Positions 32,801-43,366 of a DNA stretch of 64,000 nucleotides are shown here, piece by piece. This DNA is from Wolfiporia cocos (taxonomy: Eukaryota > Basidiomycota > Agaricomycetes > Polyporales > Phaeolaceae). The notes beneath the pieces were generated by a model that worked only from the letters and a program-made list of their open reading frames with translations, had not been told where the DNA came from and ran no database searches. The stretch is from assembly GCA_029448655.1 (NCBI GenBank), contig JACCLO010000010.1:2108001-2172000 (forward strand), given 5' to 3'. A program made the translations under genes and the position numbers. Positions within the stretch are counted from its first letter, which is position 1, and every line of letters begins with the position of its first letter.

Positions 32801-32961
32801 GTATTTCTGATCTGAGGCTACTCAAGGCATATAAGGCCAAGACAAGTCTGGGGTGCTACCCTGCTCGCCGGCCAGTATTTTACTGTTTGTACTGTAGGTA
32901 CATGGCACAGAGTGTCTGGGGGTCTGGCAACACATGATAGGGTGATCAGGGTCTTTGCACA
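32801..32961. repeat. remnant of an old LTR-like repeat
   Basis: The stretch around 32805-32885 is an inverted, diverged copy of about 300-390 at the left end of the window. No ends or duplication are recognisable. Confidence 0.5.
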
Positions 32962-33506
32962 TGACACAGACTTACATGTCTGTGCGACCGGCCTACATGC
33001 TGGGGAACTCAACCCTAACGTTCACGGGTCACCTCACCGGTGGAGCCCAAAGGCCTCCCTCAGGAGAGGGGGTCACCCAGACTAGCATGTCAGAGAGAGA
33101 GGAGTGCCTCGACAAACCAGCATGCGCAGACAGAGATAAGAAAGGGGCATACACCCAGTTGTCGAGAATCCAAGAGATGGGTTGTAAGACCCATCTCACT
33201 ACCCTTATATACATGTAGTGTCTACGATAGCGGCGTGCCCTAAAGTAGTGGTCTGTGTGTACATACAGGTGTAACTACGGATGACCGTGAGGTAATGTAA
33301 CTATGTAACAGGGGAAGTGACTGTCATGTGAGTTAGCGCGAGCACGCGCCACCCAAAGGCGCTGTATCTACAGGGTCAGGTGACTTGTCGGTATCTAGGG
33401 AGACGAGGAGGCAAGACAGGGGTATGGCGCGGTCGCGGCTCGAGGTGGTCACGGGCAAGAACCTGTAGAGGGATGCCATTAGAGCCCCACTGGGCGTTCT
33501 GTGACA
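32962..33506 (-). mobile_element. solo LTR (545 bp)
   Basis: Starts TGACACAG and ends CTGTGACA on the plus strand, flanked by the exact duplication GCACA (32957-32961, 33507-33511). Its promoter module is reversed: palindrome GAGATGGG-ttgtaaga-CCCATCTC (33174-33197), cttatatacatg, then gccctaaagtagtggtctgtg. Confidence 0.95.
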
Positions 33507-33591
33507 GCACATGACTGCTTAGGTGCGCACTTAGATAAGATAAGGGTTTAGAGTCTGTCACTAGTTGTTAGCCAGTTGGAGAAAATTGGCT

Positions 33592-34071
33592 TGTGACAGT
33601 CTGTGAGGGTGGATGTGGTGTGCTGTTGTAATGTTGAGAGCCTGTTGTAAGGTGCTAACCCCAGACTAGCAGACAAGATAGGAAGCGAGGTAGACAGGCA
33701 CACAGGGAGTGAGACACAAAGGGGGCCTTGGTGCCCCAGTGATGAGATTCTAAGTTCTGAGCTGTAAGGCTCAGAACCCTATGGCTTAAGTACATGGGTC
33801 ACACTAATGTACTAGTGTCTACCCTAAAGCTATGAGTCCATGTGTGGCGTAACTAAGGACATTGCTATGTACTAAGTCAGGTGATGTCCATAGCTAGTGC
33901 TGACCAGGCACTACTATGGATGGTCATCTAATCTAATCTAAGTATGGAGGCGCTGGTCAGCACGTAGTGCTGGTACTGGCACTAGGGGAAGGAATGCTCA
34001 CACAGAGCCCTAATGACCACCTAAAAACCTGTAAAAAATAGGAGTGATGCCCCAGATGTTCATCTGTGACA
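33592..34071 (-). mobile_element. probable solo LTR (480 bp)
   Basis: Starts TGTGACAG and ends CTGTGACA. Flanks TGGCT and TGGTT differ at one base. The palindrome TTCTGAGC-tgtaag-GCTCAGAA (33755-33776) and the following accctaaagctatgagtcc place it in the same LTR group; its TATA box is decayed. Confidence 0.65.
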
Positions 34072-34549
34072 TGGTTGGGTGGGCGTGTATGGATAGTCCT
34101 AGCTGGGAGTCTCGAGTGGTGAGCAGTGTTGTCCTGGCAGTGGGTGTTTGGTGTGCTGCCTGGCTCATTGGGTTGAACCACTTGTGTAGTAAATTGAGTT
34201 AGGGCAATGTGGGTGAGCAATGGAGTTGTGACAGTGGGTGGTTGGTCTGGGTTAGGTGCACTGTCTGGCTCCTTGTGCTGGTCCTACCTGGATGGCTTCA
34301 TGACTGAGGGCTTTGGACTTGGGCAATGGAGTTGGTGTCCAAGATTGGGATCTAGGTGTGGCTGGTGATGCTTGGTGTTCCAGTAGCTAGTGCCTTGGAT
34401 GGTTTGTGAGTGCGGGGCTTCCACTAGCTACAGCATTGGGTTCCAGCTTTGGGGATGCTTTTTTGGAGGTGCTCTGGCACTGTTGTGTTCTGGTTTAGCA
34501 TGAGCGGGGTTGGAATTGGATTATGACCAAGGGCTTTGAAATTGGCCTG
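34072..34549. other. no gene seen; G/T-rich repeat-like spacer
   Basis: No protein of recognisable type on either strand. A ttgtgacagtg motif at 34231 recalls LTR ends but has no partner. Confidence 0.4.
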
Positions 34550-34829
34550 TGACACCTCAACGACTAGAAGCTAAAGTCTGAGGTGTAAGCCTCAGACCTA
34601 CTGGCATATATACATGTGGGTGCATCAGATACCTAAGTTGCTACCCTAAAGAGGTCTGTGCGCTGTAAGGCGCCAGACGTAGTAACTATGGTGTCGCATC
34701 ACTTGTATCTACTGTGACCATTATTAATGTAAGCATGATTACCCTCACCCACTATCTTATCTAGTGACGATATCTATGCTACATCACATGACTGCACACA
34801 GAGGCCTATGCCACGGGTGAACCGTGACA
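34550..34829 (-). mobile_element. probable short solo LTR (280 bp)
   Basis: Starts TGACACC and ends CCGTGACA. Flanks GCCTG and GCCTC differ at one base. It contains the palindrome TCTGAGG-tgtaag-CCTCAGA (34577-34596), catatatacatg, and accctaaagaggtctgtgcg. It is the last repeat before the gene-dense half. Confidence 0.65.
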
Positions 34830-35342
34830 GCCTCAACCAGGTTACGTCACAACATGGGTTGCAGTGTGACAAAGTGCACAGGCGCATTCAGGTGGGGGTC
34901 AAGTGCTGGCACCAGTCGGCGCTTCCTCATGGACTAGGGAGCTTTGAGAAGATGATCATGCTCTCCAGCCAGCTTGAGTCAGTGGAAATAATCATTCCAG
35001 TGGATAGAACTTAGATAATACACATTCCTAGTATTTTTGTATTCTGCCATGTTCTGCCACCCCAAAAAGGAACATGGCATTTGCCCTGGCATATGCCAGG
35101 ATGGCAGAAATACCTGGCTGGCTGGTAGACTTCTGCCAGCAACACTACCGGTAGCCTCTTATAGGCTGATAGGAGGTTCTTTCAGGTCCGGCGAGGTCGG
35201 CCGGAGTCCGCCCGGACCCCAGCTAGCGGAGTTTGAGTTGGCTGGTCACGCACCGATAGCTATCCTCTACCATCGCGCACTCTGCGGGTACGTACGTTCT
35301 TCAGCAGCCTTCATCTTTGTTCTCCTCCAGACTCTACCAACG
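34830..35342. promoter_or_regulatory. upstream region of the malate dehydrogenase gene
   Basis: About 500 bp between the last LTR and the MDH start. An inverted repeat around ttctgccat / atggcagaa (35041-35107) could fold. A pyrimidine-rich stretch precedes the ATG. No TATA box is convincing. Confidence 0.4.
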
Positions 35343-36813
35343 ATGGTGAAAGCAGTAGTACTTGGAGCAGCAGGTGATACATACATTGAGATCTTATCCG
35401 ATCCCTCTAACATGCACATCGCTGCTAAGGCGGCATTGGGCAGCCGCTTTCTCTCCTGCTCAAGTGCAATCCACTTGTGAACGAGGTACGCGTTGTGATG
35501 TGTCGCTGACGGGGCCCTCATTGCCCTGTGGCTTTAGCTTGGGCTTTATGATATCGTGAACACACCGGGTGTTGCGGCAGACTTGTCGCACATTGCGACT
35601 CCTGCAAAGGTGGAGGGCTTTCTGCCCCCCGACAATGGGCTTGCGAAGGCTCTGCGCGGCGCCGATATCGTGATAATTCCTGCCGGTGTGCCGCGGAAAC
35701 CAGGGGTATGTGATGTGTATCGATTTTGAGTACATGCACTCATTTATGACATTAGATGACCAGGTCCGTATGATTCTGTGACTTGACGAGAGCTTATGCC
35801 GACGTGTTTCTGCTCTGCTCAGAGATGATCTGTTCAACGTGAGCTTTCATAATGTTCACTAGCGTGACTTAAGACGATCGTTTATCAGATCAACGCTGGT
35901 ATTGTGCGCGATCTTGCCACAGGCATCGCGACCACTGCCCCGAAAGCATACGTGCTTGTCGTCTCTAACCCAGTCAACTCCACGGTGCCAATTGTAGTTG
36001 AAGTTTTCAAGAAGCACGGCGTATTCGATCCTAAGAGGTATGCGTAAAAATTACGTGATCTCATGGTCTAACGCCGCGTCATAGGATTTTCGGTGTTACG
36101 ACGCTGGACGTCGTACGCGCGTCGACTTTCGTCTCCGAAATTCTCGGCGATCTGTTGCTCGCCTCATCTATCAGCGTTCCGGTCATTGGTGGGCATAGTG
36201 GTGTTACGGTACGGATCGTGCAACTCCTCTGCGGCAGTTTCCTCAGCTGAATGTTTCTCTCAGATCGTCCCTCTCTTCTCTCAGTCGTCTCACCCGCTGC
36301 CGAGTGGCTTCGCAAAGGCGGATCTCGAGACGCTCACCAAGCGTGTGCAATTTGGCGGTGACGAAGTCGTCAAAGCCAAGGATGGCGCGGGCTCTGCGAC
36401 GCTCTCCATGGCATATGCGGGCGCTGAATTTGCCTCGAAAGTGCTTAAGGCCCTGAAAGGCGAGGCGGGCATTGTCGCGCCCAGCTTCGTACACTTATCG
36501 TCTGATGCGGCTGGTGGCGAGGCTATCAGGAAGGAGATCGGGACAGATCTCGATTATTTCTCAGTGCTCGTCGAGCTGGGGGTACGTTCTTGTCGATGCT
36601 GACATATCTGACATCTGACGCGTGTGTAGACGGGTGGTGTCACCAAGCTGCGCCCTATCGGCAAGGTGACCGAGTACGAGCGGTCGCTCATCGACGCCGC
36701 CCTACCTGACTTGGCTACTAACATCGATAAGGTGCGTCTTTGATTCCACCTCGCGACGCATACCTCATATGTGGTCGTAGGGTGTGGCGTTCATCCAATC
36801 CCCCAAGCTGTAG
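35343..36813 (+). CDS. malate dehydrogenase, cytosolic type
   Basis: Interconverts malate and oxaloacetate with NAD(H). Ten exons: 35343-35373, 35430-35485, 35538-35705, 35756-35763, 35823-35838, 35889-36037, 36085-36208, 36264-36581, 36630-36731, 36781-36813, giving 334 residues. Visible motifs are the NAD-binding VVLGAAGGIGQPL, the substrate-binding [36 protein letters not shown], and the catalytic-histidine [15 protein letters not shown]. It begins directly with the Rossmann strand and lacks a mitochondrial presequence; the C terminus (FIQSPKL) is not a peroxisomal PTS1, so a cytosolic isoform is the simplest reading. Two exons are tiny (8 and 16 nt). They supply part of the mobile active-site loop, including the conserved Arg, so both must be spliced in for activity. 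Confidence 0.95.
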
Positions 36814-37323
36814 GACGGACGTCAAGGAGATACAATTGCTGTGAATTGTTGTAATGTCTACAGGAGGATGCTCTGCTTTTGTACTATGAGGAACATCAGT
36901 TGGCCAAGGAATGAGATACAGTGATAGAGAGCCTATGGGTGAATATGTTGAAGCCCGAATATTACTTGTGACGACAAGTCTATCCTGTAGCTTACGTAAT
37001 CCCGCATGCTGCAGTCCTTCGGCTTGCCTTGCTACTTCCCTTGTCTCCAAATTGTACTTTCAGCCCTTGATGATCTGACTCTCCGTACGCTTGACTGGCT
37101 GCTTTGGCTACATAACGCTTCGTGACTTGACCATTCACGACCTCGCCAATTCGGACTTTGGCTTACAGTTCCAGCTGCTACAGGTCTATTGTTGCATAAC
37201 TTGTTCTGCATTGACTGCGCATTCGTTTTATCGCTGAATTAGCTTTGGTTATGATCTCTGGAGGTTCGTGAAGCTACGATACTTGAAGGCAACACGGTTT
37301 CCGCTTGCACGCCGGATATCACC
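36814..37323. other. spacer between MDH and the RasGEF gene
   Basis: About 510 bp, taken to hold the MDH 3' end and the RasGEF promoter. No coding signal was seen on either strand. Confidence 0.5.
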
Positions 37324-40300
37324 ATGTCTCCTCAATCAGCGATATCGGGGGACATGTTCCCGGATGTGCCGCCGGATGTGCTTAGTGTCGTTGAAACGCG
37401 AGCTATGACTTCGCCTGGACTTCACCTTCACTTCTCTCCAGATGCTAGCCCCAGCCAGTCAATTCCTCCCTTGCCTTCCTCGAGCAGGTCTCAGGTTACA
37501 ATGCCATTCTTGGATGCGCACGGTAACGGCGACTCTTCAGGCTTCAGCGTCGACTTACCACCTGAGATTGCATCTGCGGACATCTCAATTGCGCGTACGT
37601 CCTCATCACTTGGTTGTAAGAGCCACCGCGGCTGTGAGTCCTAACGACTGCTTAGCTGATTTAACCTTCGTGGAAACCTCGTCGGGAGCTGCTGCGCGCG
37701 AGCTGAAGCGGCGGTACGATCAGTACTGGGGCGTGGGCAAGGATGTCCGATCGCCGTATGCTATCACCGCGTTCACCAATCAGCATGGAAAACAAATGTT
37801 CCGTGTTGGGTGCGTCCTTGTCCGACGCTTTCCAGCATTGATGGTCCTAAACAGTAGTGGCATAGCCTTCGCGATCTTGCTGCCCCCGCTGCTTCCGCGG
37901 AAGAGGCTGAACACCGTGCGAGCAGTCATTACCCCTCGCAGACCTCGCGCCAGTCGTATGTGCATCCGCCTCCGCGGCAGCGCATCCGCATGAGTGTGCA
38001 TTCATTCCTGCCCGTGTCCGTGTTCAAGAATGGGAGCTCTTCTGCCGCACATCATGCGCCGGTTCCCGATGGCGCTCGCTCGCCGCCCATTCGCAAGCTG
38101 CGCAAAACACGCTCAATTCCGAATCTCGTCGGCGTTGATACGTCAGGCCATACAAACCCGCAGTCATCCAGCATGCGGCGCCCGCATGCGCACAGCGTCT
38201 CAAGCGCTGATTCATTCCGTGCCTCCCTGCAGATAGCGAGCGAGATGGTTAATGGACCACATAGAGACGTATTTGCGGATGTTATGGGCTGGTCGAGCGC
38301 GCCTCTCTCGCCAGCCTCTCAATCCATGGGAAGCTTGCACCCTGCGGACGACTTATCAGCCCAGGATGAGCAGCCCAAGTTAAATGAACTGGAGATTATC
38401 GTCCATCCGTTCGGTACTGGCGTGTCCTTCGATTCGCCGTCGTGGTGGCCGTCAGCGGCGAGATCCACAACCCCTGCTCTTCGCCCCGTGCAGTCCTTCG
38501 AATCAGGGCTGACAGCACGAGCCGACGACAAGGCGGGGTCGGATACCCAGAGCATCATGCATGCAGAGGAAAACGAGACTCCGTCTGAGTCATATCCTCC
38601 TCCACTACCCCTACCTTCGAGTGCAATACAAACGGGCGCAATACCGTCGGATGAGACCATGATGCATTCACGCTACTCCACCGGGGTGTTTGACGTCTTA
38701 CAGACGTCGCGCGGTCTACCAGCACTCGACCGGATTACGTCCGCGTCGCAGGAGACGACAATCCGCCTCTCGCTCAAGGCTGATGATAGCGCTGCACCTC
38801 GCGATGATCCACGTTTTGTGATTTGGGGTGAGGTCGAGCCCGAGGAGACGGAGGAGGTCACGCTCAGTAGCGCAACGGATCTGTCCTCCGCGCAATCTGG
38901 GCTTACGCGTCGTCGAAGCACCAAGAACAAGAGCGCGTCAAGCTCGCTGGAGCGGTCCTCCACGCCAGCATCGCCTGCAGAGACACCGGTGAAAATGTTG
39001 CTTGCGGCGACGATAGAGCGGTGGATTGCACAGCTCACGAGCGAGCTGAACTATGACGAGCTACTGGCATTTTTCCTCACCTACCGCACATATGTCTCGG
39101 CGCTAGATCTCGGGCATCTTCTCATCTGCAGATTTCATTGGGCACTGGGCGAGCCGACGTCGTCACGCGACCGCGACGTGATGGTGCGTCGAATTGTTCG
39201 CGTGCGCACATTCACCGCGATACGCTACTGGGTGGTGACATTCTTTGATGCGGACTTTGTGCCAAATCGGGAGCTGCGACAGCTGTTTGCAAATTGGATC
39301 AACTCGCTAAGGCGGGACCCAATCTTGCAGCGACCAGACCTGAAAGACGCGGTGGTAAGTGATCTTTCCGTCTGCCAACGCAAAAAAACCTGACTTATGC
39401 TGATTGAATAAAGAAAATCGTGCGGTCACTGCGTAAGGTTCTTCTGGAGTGCAAGGACGGGCATCTCCGCCGAGTCATGAAGCAGACAGCTCAGAAATCC
39501 GAGCGCGTCGAACCTCAGCCTCCTGTGCTTGGAAACATGCCCAGTGGCCACTCCTCTGATCTCCCAAGAAGAATGTCAGAGAATGCATCGGACGAGCCCG
39601 ACATTGACCTTGACTTTGACACTGGCATGCCCATAGGCGAAAACACGCTGGGAATGAGCACGCCATCTTCGACTCGAGATCCGTCCGGGCCGCTGGATCT
39701 TGCTACGCTGCGTCAACCTCTGCATCTTGCGTTCTTGCAATATGGCAAAAAGAGTCCAGCATCTCCCCTCTCAGGTTCCGTGTTACTACCAGTGCCTCAT
39801 AACACTATTTCGCGCGTGCTTGTGAACACCATTGGTCGCTTGGGGCGGTGGAAGCGTGTCTTAAACTCGCGCGCGCCGGGGCGTGCACCCTTGAATGCTT
39901 TGGATGTATCAGCTTTTAACGTCGAAGCAAACGAGACTGGCGACTTGCTCCTGGTACGTGGAGGGGTAGAGCAGTACCTTAAGATGGTGGAAAACCAGAT
40001 GTCTCAAGCCGCCCTCAGTGAACAGCGCAGTTCCACTGAGCAGTACTCATTTTCCGCCCTAGGCTATGGGGACGAGGCGATGCCTGCTATCGAGCCGTCT
40101 ACGCAAGCACTTGAGGACGGTGAACGTGCTGCGTCAAAGGAGAACGAGAGCGAAGCTTATCATTCGGAATCTGTTGCGGTCGACGGCCTGGCATCCCGCC
40201 CGCTCTCCAGCGCTCCTTCCTATTCTAGCTCCATGGACTCGCCTAGCACACCCGTATCGACGAATGCCACCTCTCTGCCGCCGCCGCCACAGGAGTTGGA

Positions 40301-42236
40301 TGTGATATCAATTGACGACTTAGATTTATCTGATCTCTCCTCAGATGAGCACATGGAGCTTCCCGCCCCGCCGGGCCTCAAGAAGCTGCCACGCCGCCTG
40401 CCAAATCGCCGCGACTTCGAGTTCGTCCGCCATAGCATGAGTACTGTATCCTCAATGGGCGTTCGGACACACGCCTCTGTCATGTCCACTGGCTCAAATT
40501 CTTCCAATGGTCCAGAATTAGGTGGTCCTGTGCTGCAGCAATGGCAGGTGAATGCGCTAGTAGACTCGCTTAGTGAAGAAGATGAGGCAGGCGATGTCGA
40601 GGCCGCTCTTCGTCGGCTAGAAGGGCAAATCAATGAAGAGAAGCAGCGAGCGAAGCAATCCAAAGTCGATAGATGGGTACGCTCGATGCGGGAGCGTCAA
40701 AAGGGGAGCCGTCTCGACAATGGTGACGAGCGATACGAGAGATCGTCCGACGAAGAGGACTACGGAGACTATGTCTCGCGCAAAGAAACCTACGAAGCAC
40801 AGATCGACTTGGACAGTATGCCGGCAATGACTATGTCGTGCTCAAGTAGGCGGAGTTCTGTTAACTCAGTGCAACTCGCTTCTCCTGCAGCCGCCACCCA
40901 CGATCAGGTTGGCTCCGGCGGGGCTGGGACTAAAGCTGAGGAAGCAACGGCGGACTCCAAACCTGCCATTGAAGATGTAGTGCCTCTTGAGATATTGCAG
41001 AGCCGAGTAGAGTCGAATGCGTCGAATTCCGTACAATCGCCATCGATAGCAACTGGACCTCTGCCAGTTGGGTCTCCTCGCAATATGGTCCAATTTGCGA
41101 ACATGAAGCGACATCACTCATTTGTTCTACATTGTCGTGCAGAGACGTTGATGCAACATTTCTCTATGATTGACAGAGAGCTATTCCTCAGCATCCGATT
41201 TGAAGAGTTGGTCTCGCCGCAACATATGGGTACTGCTCAGGAGACCAATATCCTGGACTGGGCGCATTTTCTGAGGGAAAGAGCGCGAATGAGAGCTGAG
41301 GGTCGTGTAGGACAGCACACGAACTCTCTTACTCTAGTACGCGCCCGATTCAACCTCATCTCGAACTTCGTCATCTCCGAGATTGTTCTTACGCACCCGA
41401 GCGATCGGATGCGTCTGGTCTCCAAGTTCATCCGATTAGCCTGGGTAAGGACATCTCTTCACAACCAAATACGGTATTTACTGAATAAATTGCAGAAAGC
41501 ATACGAGCTGAAGAACTTCAACACCTTGGTTGCCATTGTCGCGGGACTACTCAGCCATTGGGTCAAGAAGGCGATGCAGCAATGCCCTGAACGACTTCGA
41601 CTGCACGACAGGCGAATCCTTGATGATCTCACTAGTTGGACTTCCAAGAGGGGCCATTTCATGTATATCCGTCATACTGTCGAAGCTTTGACTGAAGCCA
41701 AACCGATCGAAGTAAATCCACAAGATGTCTCGACCGCTGGGGCAGATGCGCAGCCCGCTCGCAGTAGAGCTACCTCTGAATGCAAGCCGCCCTCGGCTCC
41801 AGCTTGTGTGCCTTTTTTTGGTAAGATTTGCTCCAAGCTTAGATGTCGTCCGTTGAAATTTATCATCCATGGCTCAGGCGTCTACGTGTCTCAGCTTCAG
41901 AAGTACACGAACCTCCCGGATTTGATTGATCCTACCGCGCCACACGAACCAGTGGGGATTGATCCTGCAACCAACACCTTCGAGGCTCCTGCACACCCAG
42001 AGGTCTTCTCTACTCTCAACCCGCTGCCGCCATCACTGCAGCTTGAGCCACTGATCAATGTACACAAACAGCGTCTTGTCGCGGGTGTGGTCAAATCGTT
42101 TGTCGCTGCGCAACATTTGGCATCACGCGTTCAGTTTCCGTTGGACAAGAAGCTCTTCCAGCGATGTTTGAAACTGCGCGGTCTCGATACGGACACCCTG
42201 GAGAGGGCCCTTACGCTATACGCGGATGCCAAGTAA
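37324..42236 (+). CDS. Ras-family guanine nucleotide exchange factor (CDC25-domain, Lte1/Cdc25-like)
   Basis: Exchanges GDP for GTP on a Ras-type GTPase. Six exons by splice logic: 37324-37594, 37656-37809, 37866-39354, 39414-41444, 41496-41820, 41878-42236 (1542 residues). A short conserved N-terminal patch (SPYAITAFTNQHGKQMFRVG) is followed by Ser/Pro-rich linkers. The RasGEF N domain starts near KMLLAATIERWIAQLTSELN and includes LLAFFLTYRTYVSALDL. A long acidic/Ser-rich linker leads to the catalytic domain: ILDWAHFLRERARM, LVRARFNLISNFVISEIVL, FIRLAWKAYELKNFNTLVAI, KRGHFMYIRHTVEAL. No SH3 domain is seen, which makes it less like yeast Cdc25 proper and nearer Lte1/Bud5-type factors. Two introns (51 and 57 nt) are multiples of three without stops, so retention would not break the frame. 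Confidence 0.88.
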
Positions 42237-42511
42237 TGTCGCCTTCTATGATCGTTTTTATAATGTCGATTCATGCTGTCTAGAGTGTTATGTCCTTTAT
42301 GTCTGCTATGTGTGCCATGCCTTGATCTCGTTGTCTATCTACTAGTATACTCTTCGTTCTACCACCATTGTAGTTTAAGGGTTCCGGGGCGTGTGGTGTT
42401 ACCTCCGAAGTAATACAAATGAAAGAATTCATATTACATAGTATAGGTTGGCGTCGCAATGAAAATCCCTAGCTAGAGAGTCCTACTAGTACATTTCACG
42501 ATTATCCCGTC

Positions 42512-43051
42512 TCACTCTGCAAACATGCCACCCTTCGCAGGGCTGCCAGCCTCTCTGGGATCAACAGCTTTCCTCCGTCCGGAACGTAGGCTATCTACTT
42601 CTTTTCGCCAATTAGTGAATTTGTGGAGCAATGTCTCGACTTCTCCTGACGCGCCAACGCTGGATTCTTCTCGTGCGATTGTCGAGATGGCATTTGATAA
42701 AGACCCATGCAGGTCATCGAGCACGCTCTCAAGAGCGTAAGGGTTTCCGAGAGCATTCCGTATGGACGGATTATGCTCTCCACCCGTCCCGGGAACGGAT
42801 TCCGCAGGTGCGGCTGTACATGAAGCACAATAGCTAAGTAGGACTCGAAGTTTGACAGGTTCATTTGGCTGTACCGTTTGGATCTGACTTAGGATATACC
42901 TGATCGTGATTGCGTTGCATTGGTCAACATTAACCTTCGCCATGATCCAACTGACTCACCTGCCCTGGATTCTCTCGAGTGGGTGATGGCGGAATTGCCG
43001 GACTTTGTTGCCCAGGGAATTTTGCATCAGCTTAACGTCGAATCAGCATAG
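42512..43051 (-). CDS. small unidentified gene, strand uncertain
   Basis: Two readings compete. On the minus strand an ATG at 42943 starts a frame that, with a likely 66-nt intron (gtatatcc ... cttag, about 42900-42835), ends at 42512 with a charged helical tail (LLHKFTNWRKEVDSLRSGRRK). On the plus strand a frame from 42525 (MPPFAGLPASLGSTAFL) has a good donor (GTAAGGG at 42738), and a separate stop-bounded stretch at about 42890-43051 reads DSLEWVMAELPDFVAQGILH. I cannot name either product. The minus-strand reading is slightly favoured because its single intron joins in frame. Transcripts would decide. Confidence 0.35.
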
Positions 43052-43366
43052 TAAAACGGGTTGCTTTAGGCGCATATGCCTACCTTCTCCTATAGACATT
43101 GTGCTAATTTTCTGTCTTTGGCTTTTAGCTCAAGGGCGTGAATTGTAAACTAGATTCGAACCAAGGAGGGACGACGTGTAAGGTCACGATATAGCCTCCG
43201 AATCTCGAGGGGGCCTTGTGCGAATTGCAGTGGAGCTGCTCCAATCTAATGACGCCAGCTCCAGCTCCATGATCATCGAACCAGACACCGCGACTACGCA
43301 CGAGGGAATGGGAGAATAGTATTCATTGCAGCAATTTTGATACATATACACGACCAAAAAGACTAT
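43052..43366. other. spacer downstream of the GT2 synthase gene
   Basis: About 315 bp without a recognisable gene, presumably including the 3' end of the minus-strand synthase gene. Confidence 0.45.

Noticed and set aside
35037..35480. Plus-strand frame over the MDH start
   Set aside because: It crosses the MDH first exon and intron in another frame and has no domain; it is a shadow.
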